Made by a program: the position numbers and the translations under genes
Notes under the pieces: model-generated
Told to the model about the DNA's origin: nothing
Database searches by the model: none
The model's input: the letters and a program-made list of their open reading frames with translations, nothing else
From: Jeotgalicoccus sp052093725
GTDB taxonomy: Bacteria; Bacillota; Bacilli; Staphylococcales; Salinicoccaceae
Direction of reading: 5' to 3'
NCBI GenBank assembly: GCA_052093725.1
Contig: JBQDHL010000056.1
Location: 1-10,279, forward strand
DNA length: 10,279 nucleotides
Shown: piece after piece, positions 5,924-10,279 of the stretch
Layout of the letters: each line of letters begins with the position of its first letter
How positions within the stretch are numbered: position 1 is the first letter of the stretch

Positions 5924-7381
5924 TTATTTTATCACCTGTAACTTTTGATTTTCAATCCTATATATCTGATTTGCTGTACGCTCCACAAAATATTGGTCAT
6001 GCGACGTTAAAATAATCGTTCCCTTGTATGCTTTTATAAATTTTTCAAGCGCCTCAATCGTTGCTAAATCGATAAAGTTCGTCGGTTCATCCAGAATAAT
6101 CACATTCGATGGTTTCACAAACATCAATGCCAGAGAAACTCTCGTTGCTTCACCGCCGCTTAATTTATTTACAGGCTTCATAACTTCATGAGGACTGAAT
6201 CCTAAACTCACGAGCATACTTCTGACAACAGGCTCCTCGAGCTCGGTATGCCGCATTAAAAATTTTACTGCCGATTCATCTCCAAAAAGCTTATAATCCA
6301 TTTGCTTATACTGTTCTATCGTAACCTTCGGTGAAATATCAAAGTAATTTTCTCCATTTACTATATCTTGAAGGAGGCTTGATTTCCCCGTGCCATTATT
6401 TCCAGTCACCGCTATCGTCTGTCCAAGCGGAAATTGAAAGCTTACATTATCCAAAAGAATTTTACCGCCTCTTTTAACCGTTATATCCTGACCCATTATT
6501 GGAAATCTATTATGCAGTATCATCGCTTTTGTGAGTGGAAATTCTAATTCAGCCTGATGTTCCGGCAGTTTTGTTTCTTTTAGCTTTTTCATACGGCTTT
6601 CCATTGCTTTAGCTGTTTTAAACCCCTGTTTTTGTACAGTATCTTTCTGCTTGGAACTCGACAGCCGGTCTGGCTTAATATCCTGCCCCTTACTTTTACT
6701 GACTGACATCATTTTCTCTGCTTTGGCTTTCTGTTTATTTATTGCAGAATTCAGCCGTTCTTTTTCTTTGTTCACATTCTCATGCTCACGTTCCTGCTCC
6801 AGCTTTTCTTTATTCTTTATTTCTTCATAATCTGTATAGTTCCCTGTATACTCAGTCACTGTACCATCCGAGACTTCCCAGATTTTAGTCGCAAGACTGT
6901 TAATAAAATGCCTGTCATGACTGACAAAAATTAATGTCCCGTAATAATATTCCAATTCGCTGATTAAATACTCAATACTTTCCTGATCGAGATGTGTTGT
7001 CGGTTCATCCAGCAGGAGACCCGTCTTATAGTCTGACAATGTCTGCACCAGTCTGAATTTAGTTTCTTCTCCGCCGCTTAATTTTGCATTATCCGGTACA
7101 TTCATCCGGCTCAGCATTTCAAAATCCAGCGTCTCATCGATATTTCGATTGAGTTCTCCAATCTGGCTTAAATAATTAAATTCGGTTTCTCTCTGAACTT
7201 CACCTGTAAATTCTTTAAACTCACCGGCAATTATTTTTAACAGAGTAGATTTGCCTATACCGTTTCGTCCTACAACAGCAATACGGTCATTCATATATGC
7301 CGACATGTTTTCAATATCAAAAATATCTTTATTACCGAAACTTACTGATATGTTCCTCAGCTTTATACTTAATTCATTCAT
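5924..7381 (-). CDS. Antibiotic-resistance-type (ARE) ABC-F ATPase, Msr/Vga/VmlR-like
   Basis: A 485-residue soluble protein with two ABC domains. Domain 1: GRNGIGKST (38-46), LSGGE (101-105), Glu126 in LLLDEPTTHLD. Domain 2: GNNGTGKSS (327-335), LSGGE (407-411), Glu432 in IILDEPTNFID. Between them is a long, highly charged linker (about 185-285), the part that in ARE ABC-F proteins reaches the ribosomal exit-tunnel entrance and displaces drugs. DEPTTHLD plus DEPTNFID, the length and the lack of a C-terminal extension resemble Msr/Vga-type proteins more than YdiF. I chose ATG 7381, which has AGGAG 11 bases upstream, over an in-frame TTG at 7411 that lacks a good site. The upstream leader with small ORFs and a terminator supports drug-inducible control. 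Which drugs (macrolide, lincosamide, pleuromutilin, streptogramin) cannot be told from sequence. A VOC gene follows. Confidence 0.87.
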   Translation of the reverse strand: MNELSIKLRNISVSFGNKDIFDIENMSAYMNDRIAVVGRNGIGKSTLLKIIAGEFKEFTGEVQRETEFNYLSQIGELNRNIDETLDFEMLSRMNVPDNAKLSGGEETKFRLVQTLSDYKTGLLLDEPTTHLDQESIEYLISELEYYYGTLIFVSHDRHFINSLATKIWEVSDGTVTEYTGNYTDYEEIKNKEKLEQEREHENVNKEKERLNSAINKQKAKAEKMMSVSKSKGQDIKPDRLSSSKQKDTVQKQGFKTAKAMESRMKKLKETKLPEHQAELEFPLTKAMILHNRFPIMGQDITVKRGGKILLDNVSFQFPLGQTIAVTGNNGTGKSSLLQDIVNGENYFDISPKVTIEQYKQMDYKLFGDESAVKFLMRHTELEEPVVRSMLVSLGFSPHEVMKPVNKLSGGEATRVSLALMFVKPSNVIILDEPTNFIDLATIEALEKFIKAYKGTIILTSHDQYFVERTANQIYRIENQKLQVIK

Positions 7382-7426
7382 TATAATTTGCACTCCTTTT
7401 TGAGCTTGCAAACTATATTTTTATAC

Positions 7427-7453
7427 AAAAAAGAGACAGCCTTGTGCTGTCTC
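7427..7453 (-). terminator. Intrinsic terminator in the leader of the ARE ABC-F gene (attenuator)
   Basis: Minus strand: arm GAGACAGC (7453-7446), loop ACAAG (7445-7441), arm GCTGTCTC (7440-7433), then T6 (7432-7427). This is a perfect 8-bp stem with a U-tract, 45 bases before the ABC-F start codon and about 150 bases after the predicted promoter, so it sits inside the leader. It should end transcription by default and require antitermination for expression. No separate terminator was seen after tsaD, so it may also end the tsaE-tsaD operon. Confidence 0.88.
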
Positions 7454-7457
7454 AAAC

Positions 7458-7484
7458 TTACATTTTCACTTTAAAAAAGGACAT
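7458..7484 (-). CDS. Second leader ORF (8 codons, MSFFKVKM)
   Basis: ATG 7484 to TAA 7458 encodes MSFFKVKM. GGGAG lies four bases upstream, a somewhat close ribosome site. The stop is four bases before the terminator's 5' arm, so a ribosome stalled on the last codons would physically cover part of that arm. The peptide contains K-V-K, fitting the '+x+' pattern known for macrolide-dependent arrest in leader peptides such as those of some erm and msr genes. Translation and stalling are inferred. Confidence 0.55.
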   Translation of the reverse strand: MSFFKVKM

Positions 7485-7512
7485 ACTGCTCCCGTGTATA
7501 AATATAGTTTGA

Positions 7513-7554
7513 ACAAGACTTTTGAAATTTTTATTAAATTATTGATTCAAAAGT
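7513..7554 (-). promoter_or_regulatory. Candidate switching hairpin and antiterminator arm in the leader
   Basis: ACTTTTGAA (7554-7546), inside the last codons of the first leader ORF, is complementary to TTCAAAAGT (7526-7518). The overlapping AGTCTTGT (7520-7513) can instead pair with ACAAGGCT (7445-7438), the loop and start of the 3' arm of the terminator, giving eight pairs with one G-U. A ribosome held on the first ORF would block the first pairing and favour the second. The overlap is only three bases, so mutual exclusion is partial and the model is tentative. Confidence 0.45.
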
Positions 7555-7577
7555 GTGTTCCATATACGCGGTATCAT
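7539..7577 (-). CDS. First leader ORF (12 codons, MIPRIWNTLLNQ)
   Basis: ATG 7577 to TAA 7539 encodes MIPRIWNTLLNQ. The ribosome site AAGGAGGGG (7592-7584) is the strongest in the region and GGAGG lies eight bases from this ATG. An earlier ATG at 7583 gives only M-T-stop and is too close to the ribosome site. The ORF starts about 25 nt after the predicted transcript start and ends about 85 nt before the terminator. It looks like a regulatory leader peptide for the ARE ABC-F gene. I do not recognise it from a named leader. Confidence 0.65.
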   Translation of the reverse strand: MIPRIWNTLLNQ

Positions 7578-7607
7578 GTCATGCCCCTCCTTAAATTATT
7601 TATCCAT

Positions 7608-7616
7608 ATTATACCA
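7608..7616 (-). promoter_or_regulatory. Extended -10 promoter for the ARE ABC-F leader
   Basis: Minus strand TGGTATAAT (7616-7608) is a perfect extended -10 (TGn plus TATAAT). The -35 region at 7636-7631 is poor (TATATT), which an extended -10 can tolerate. Transcription would start near 7601, giving a leader of about 220 nt before ATG 7381. The promoter lies 34 bases after the tsaD stop. Confidence 0.7.
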
Positions 7617-7649
7617 TGTCTGATAGTGAAAATATACTCTTTTTACATT

Positions 7650-8672
7650 TTAAAACGCATATTCTTCTATATCGATAAAGTTCCGTCCATTAAGTGTTAA
7701 GTCTGCTAAATGGTCTTTGTTATATAAATGATATGCTGCAGCACCAATCATTGCAGCATTATCTGTACAGAATTTCAGTTTTGGTATTTGCAGATTAATA
7801 TTTTTATCAATACACATTGATGCAAATCTGCTGCGTATTTCGCTGTTACCCGCAACACCGCCTGCAATAATCAGGTTTTCAACATCGTTTTTTTTCAATG
7901 CTGCGAATGTTTTCGATGTCAGTACATCAGTCACACTTGCCTGGAAGCTTGCTGCCACATCGTTCTTATTTACTTCAATGCTTTTTTGATTATAGTTATG
8001 AAGTTTATTAATCACTGCAGATTTTAATCCTGAGAAACTGAAATCAAACGTATCTTCTTTCATTAAGCCTCTCGGGAAATTAAAGGTATCTTCTCCGCTC
8101 TGTGCGAGCTTATCGATATGCGGGCCGCCTGGATAAGGCAAGTCTATTACTCTCGCCACTTTATCGAATGCTTCTCCGACAGCATCATCTCTCGTCTCAC
8201 CGATAATTTCAAATGACATATGGTCTTTCATATATATCAGCTCTGTGTGTCCACCTGACACAACGAGTGCAATAAGCGGGAATACGAGAGGCTTTTCAAG
8301 CTGTGCCGCGTATATATGTCCGGCAATATGATGTACCGGCACTAGCGGCAGGTCATGCACGAAAGCAAATGTTTTCGCTGCATTAATACCGATTAACAGT
8401 GCCCCTATAAGCCCGGGGCCTTCAGTTACAGCAACTGCCGTTAAGTCTGAAGGTTTAAGCTCTGCATCGCTAAGAGCCTGGTCTATAACGTGTGTAATAG
8501 CTTCTACGTGATGACGGGAGGCAACTTCCGGTACAACGCCTCCAAATCGTTTATGGCTTTCTATCTGACTAACTACTACATTAGATAAAATTTCATGTCC
8601 ATTTTGAATGACGCTCGCTGCAGTCTCGTCGCAGCTCGTTTCTATCGCAAGTATTTTAATATCATTACTCAT
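7650..8672 (-). CDS. tsaD: tRNA N6-adenosine threonylcarbamoyltransferase TsaD
   Basis: A 340-residue ASKHA-fold protein (also called Gcp/YgjD) that transfers threonylcarbamoyl from threonylcarbamoyl-AMP to A37 of ANN-decoding tRNAs, making t6A. Marks: the N-terminal phosphate loop LAIETSCDETAASV (8-21), RFGGVVPEVASRHH (42-55), GPGLIGALLIG (85-95), the metal ligands in HHIAGH (His115, His119), VVSGGHTEL (137-145), DDAVGEAFDKVAR (162-174), YPGGP (180-184), IAGGVAGN (269-276) and the third ligand in CTDNAAMIG (Asp304). Length is normal. ATG 8672 overlaps the end of rimI by eight bases (ATGAGTAA), so the two are translationally coupled. It is the last gene of the tsaE-tsaB-rimI-tsaD operon and works with TsaB and TsaE made by the same mRNA; TsaC/YwlC is encoded elsewhere. 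Confidence 0.98.
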   Translation of the reverse strand: MSNDIKILAIETSCDETAASVIQNGHEILSNVVVSQIESHKRFGGVVPEVASRHHVEAITHVIDQALSDAELKPSDLTAVAVTEGPGLIGALLIGINAAKTFAFVHDLPLVPVHHIAGHIYAAQLEKPLVFPLIALVVSGGHTELIYMKDHMSFEIIGETRDDAVGEAFDKVARVIDLPYPGGPHIDKLAQSGEDTFNFPRGLMKEDTFDFSFSGLKSAVINKLHNYNQKSIEVNKNDVAASFQASVTDVLTSKTFAALKKNDVENLIIAGGVAGNSEIRSRFASMCIDKNINLQIPKLKFCTDNAAMIGAAAYHLYNKDHLADLTLNGRNFIDIEEYAF

Positions 8673-9117
8673 TCAGATTCACCCACATCACGTGTGCATC
8701 AAGCCCTTCTCCGTAATAGTTTTTACGTACACCGCCGTATTTAAAACCGTTTCGTTCATATAAAGTCATCGCCGGTGTATTATCCACTCTGACTTCCAGA
8801 GAAACAACATCCGCCTGAGGTTTTACAAATTCTTTAATGTGCTGAATAAGTAAATGGCTGTATCCTTTGCCGCGCATTTTCTTAGCTACTGCAACTGTTG
8901 TAATCTGACACTGGTCCAAAACAAGCCATATTCCCGTATATCCGATAATTTCACCATCTGATTCCAGCACAAAATAGTGAGCAAATTTATTCATTACAAG
9001 TTCTCTCGTGTATGCTTCCATCGTCCATGTCGAGTTTTTAAACGCTTCGACTTCTATATCGTATACAGCGTTTAAATCTTCAACTTTCATTTCTCTAATT
9101 ACTGGTTGTCCTGCCAA
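8665..9117 (-). CDS. rimI: Ribosomal protein S18 alanine N-acetyltransferase RimI
   Basis: A 150-residue GNAT enzyme, standard length for RimI, which acetylates the N-terminal Ala of ribosomal protein S18 using acetyl-CoA. Marks: opening strand VIREMKVEDLNAVYDIE (6-22); the acetyl-CoA loop VAVAKKMRGKGYSHLL (75-90) with RGKGY; LEVRVDNTPAMTLYERNGF (107-125) with Glu108 and Tyr120 at the usual acid/base positions; and the RimI-type ending VRKNYYGEGLDAHVM (130-144). The start is TTG 9117, preceded at ten bases by GGAGG (9132-9128). The alternative ATG 9090 would cut into the first beta strand and has no ribosome site. The gene overlaps tsaB by 19 bases and tsaD by eight. Adjacency to tsaB and tsaD is a common arrangement and favours RimI over other GNATs. 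Confidence 0.93.
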   Translation of the reverse strand: MAGQPVIREMKVEDLNAVYDIEVEAFKNSTWTMEAYTRELVMNKFAHYFVLESDGEIIGYTGIWLVLDQCQITTVAVAKKMRGKGYSHLLIQHIKEFVKPQADVVSLEVRVDNTPAMTLYERNGFKYGGVRKNYYGEGLDAHVMWVNLNE

Positions 9118-9740
9118 TTTCTTTCCGCCTCCGAGATGCGCAGATAATCAGGTACCAGCTGATCGGCATCTTCAAGTTTTAATGCTTTTTCATAATGTTC
9201 TGCTTCTGAAATACGCGGTGATACATGAGTATATTCATCAATATCTATTGTGATTTTTTCCTGGCTGTTAAGTAGATAAACTGCCTCTTTAATATCAGCT
9301 GATAAAGCATTGAATTCAATATACTCAGGTTCAATAACTTCAGTATAATCATCTTCCTGAATATTGTACACTGCGCCGTATACATATCCTCTTCTCGCAT
9401 CAATAAGCGGTACTGCATTCCCTGTAACATGATTCGACACAGCTAGTACAAACAATGAAGAGACTGAGTACAGAGGTATATTCAGCTGTTTTGCGAGCAT
9501 CTTGGCAACTGTAATGCCAATTCGGACTCCTGTATATGAACCTGGTCCTCTTGCAACAATTATTCTGTCTATATCACTCTTTTTCACATCTGCTATTACG
9601 AGAACTTTTTGTATATTATCCACCAATGTTTCAGAATGGGTTCTTTTATAATTCGTATTGATTTCTGCAACCATTTTACTGTCGCGGTTTACCGCAACTG
9701 ATAATGCCTGGTTACTTGTATCAAGCAGTAAACTTATCAT
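9099..9740 (-). CDS. tsaB: t6A biosynthesis protein TsaB (YeaZ)
   Basis: A 213-residue ASKHA-fold protein without catalytic metal ligands, the partner and scaffold of TsaD in the t6A complex. Marks: MISLLLDTSNQALSVAV (1-17), the degenerate phosphate loop; RTHSETL (33-39); and the hallmark ARGPGSYTGVRIGITVAKMLA (63-83). The C-terminal part (about 105-213) is variable and acidic, as usual. I chose ATG 9740, where GGAGG lies six bases upstream and the protein begins directly with the beta strand; an open frame continues upstream to 9785 but gives an unsupported extension. The start lies within tsaE (20-base overlap) and the end within rimI (19-base overlap), so the operon is tightly coupled. Complete for the family. 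Confidence 0.96.
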   Translation of the reverse strand: MISLLLDTSNQALSVAVNRDSKMVAEINTNYKRTHSETLVDNIQKVLVIADVKKSDIDRIIVARGPGSYTGVRIGITVAKMLAKQLNIPLYSVSSLFVLAVSNHVTGNAVPLIDARRGYVYGAVYNIQEDDYTEVIEPEYIEFNALSADIKEAVYLLNSQEKITIDIDEYTHVSPRISEAEHYEKALKLEDADQLVPDYLRISEAERNWQDNQ

Positions 9741-10182
9741 AAACATCCTCCACGGTCTTAATATTACTCTCACCTGTACCTTCAATAGTTACAAGACGTT
9801 CGTTTTCATTTTCATATTTAATATTAATATTGATTACATCTTCAGGTAAAAATTCAGCTATGAATTGCGGCCATTCTACAAGCGCAATATCAGTATCGTT
9901 AAAATATTCATCGAAGCCTAAATCTTCTTCTGAATCTTCCAGACGGTAACAGTCCATATGATGAAGCTTAACATCAGCATTATATGATTTTATAATATTA
10001 AAAGTCGGTGATGTCATATGTCTTTTCACACCTAAATACTTACCTAAAAACTGTGAAAATGTCGTCTTGCCGCTGCCGAGATCCCCCGACAGCAGAATAA
10101 CAGTGCCTCCGGAAATTTCACCGGATAATATCTTAGCAAACCGTTCAGTATCTGCCAATGAATTAAACTTTAAAGTATGCAT
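9721..10182 (-). CDS. tsaE: t6A biosynthesis ATPase TsaE (YjeE/YdiB)
   Basis: A 153-residue P-loop ATPase that binds the TsaB-TsaD dimer and drives turnover of t6A synthesis. Marks: Walker A GDLGSGKTT (33-41), the conserved switch TSPTFN (57-62), HMDCYRLED (75-83) and the Walker B-like VEWP (102-105). The C-terminal quarter is not conserved. ATG 10182 has AAAGGAG seven bases upstream. It is the first gene of the tsaE-tsaB-rimI-tsaD operon, downstream of the terminator at 10227-10251, and overlaps tsaB by 20 bases. Length and motifs are complete. Confidence 0.97.
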   Translation of the reverse strand: MHTLKFNSLADTERFAKILSGEISGGTVILLSGDLGSGKTTFSQFLGKYLGVKRHMTSPTFNIIKSYNADVKLHHMDCYRLEDSEEDLGFDEYFNDTDIALVEWPQFIAEFLPEDVININIKYENENERLVTIEGTGESNIKTVEDVYDKFTA

Positions 10183-10216
10183 ACTGATACTCCTTTAATA
10201 AATAATATATTAATCT

Positions 10217-10222
10217 ATTATA
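10217..10222 (-). promoter_or_regulatory. Predicted -10 of the tsaE-tsaB-rimI-tsaD operon
   Basis: A perfect TATAAT on the minus strand (10222-10217), 35 nt before the tsaE ATG. The matching -35 would fall inside the terminator hairpin: TTGAGG (10243-10238, spacer 15) or TTTTGA (10245-10240, spacer 17). Both are weak, so the promoter call rests mainly on the -10 and the position. Confidence 0.5.
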
Positions 10223-10226
10223 ATAC

Positions 10227-10251
10227 AAAAAAAGAGACCTCAAAAGGTCTC
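10227..10251 (-). terminator. Intrinsic terminator upstream of tsaE
   Basis: Minus strand: GAGACC (10251-10246), loop TTTTGA, GGTCTC (10239-10234), then seven T (10233-10227). It should end a minus-strand transcript coming from beyond the right edge. There is no T-tract on the plus strand. Just upstream, ATGCG and CGCAT (10268-10264 and 10257-10253) form a second small hairpin. The gene it serves is outside the window. Confidence 0.82.
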
Positions 10252-10279
10252 AATGCGGCTCATCGCATCCATTTTATAA

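Larger units (their letters stand above)
7409..7511 (-). repeat. Inverted repeat enclosing the attenuator terminator
   Basis: On the minus strand CAAACTATATT plus TATAC (7511-7496) can pair with GTATA (7426-7422) plus AATATAGTTTG (7419-7409): 16 pairs with a two-base bulge. The enclosed 69 bases carry the second small ORF and the terminator hairpin. The 3' arm ends 12 bases before the AGGAG of the ABC-F gene. It may fold the leader into a closed domain or affect ribosome access. Confidence 0.7.

Noticed and set aside
7382..7411. TTG start at 7411 for the ARE ABC-F gene
   Set aside because: No suitable ribosome site, and it would place the first ten codons over the AGGAG that serves ATG 7381.
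9741..9785. Extended N-terminus of TsaB
   Set aside because: It would lie inside tsaE and add residues absent from the family; ATG 9740 has GGAGG at six bases.
1..10279. CRISPR array, tRNA, rRNA, insertion sequence or prophage parts
   Set aside because: No direct repeat array, cloverleaf, transposase frame or terminal repeats were recognised.

Overview
The window comes from the chromosome of a low-GC Gram-positive bacterium (Bacillota, order Bacillales). The gene neighbourhood tsaE-tsaB-rimI-tsaD / ABC-F / rex / tatA-tatC matches the Bacillus subtilis ydiB-ydiJ block. The protein sequences and AT-rich codon use suggest a relative of Staphylococcaceae (for example the Jeotgalicoccus, Salinicoccus or Macrococcus side). 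That placement is an inference and was not tested by a search.

Layout from the right edge leftwards. An intrinsic terminator of an off-window gene (10227-10251) precedes a minus-strand operon of four overlapping genes, tsaE-tsaB-rimI-tsaD (10182 to 7650). It makes most of the t6A tRNA-modification machinery plus the S18 N-acetyltransferase. Next is a leader of about 220 nt with an extended -10 promoter, two tiny ORFs and an intrinsic terminator. It precedes an antibiotic-resistance-type ABC-F gene (7381-5924), and a PhnB-like VOC gene follows (5858-5421). A two-way terminator (5371-5418) closes that unit. The 335-bp gap 5086-5420 also holds a dense cluster of seven DnaA boxes. A second, YdiF-type ABC-F gene runs on the plus strand (3169-5085), divergent from rex. 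Rex, tatA and tatC run leftwards (3041-1343), with a terminator hairpin between tatA and tatC. They are followed after 21 bp by a GH32-family gene that runs off the left edge.

How the genes work together. TsaB, TsaD and TsaE form the bacterial threonylcarbamoyl-transfer complex. TatA and TatC form a minimal twin-arginine translocase. Rex is the NADH/NAD+ sensor. The two ABC-F proteins are probably ribosome-acting ATPases: one housekeeping, one an inducible antibiotic-protection factor.

Most interesting points: (1) the ABC-F leader looks like a ribosome-mediated attenuator, with a second leader peptide MSFFKVKM that ends next to the terminator and carries a K-x-K motif; (2) a DnaA-box cluster away from dnaA, in the ydiF/tsaD neighbourhood; (3) a GH32 protein that keeps the fold motifs but has lost its nucleophile Asp (NDPNG to GAPTG) and the RDP Asp (to RNP), encoded in the tat operon; (4) a terminator between tatA and tatC that could set the TatA:TatC ratio.
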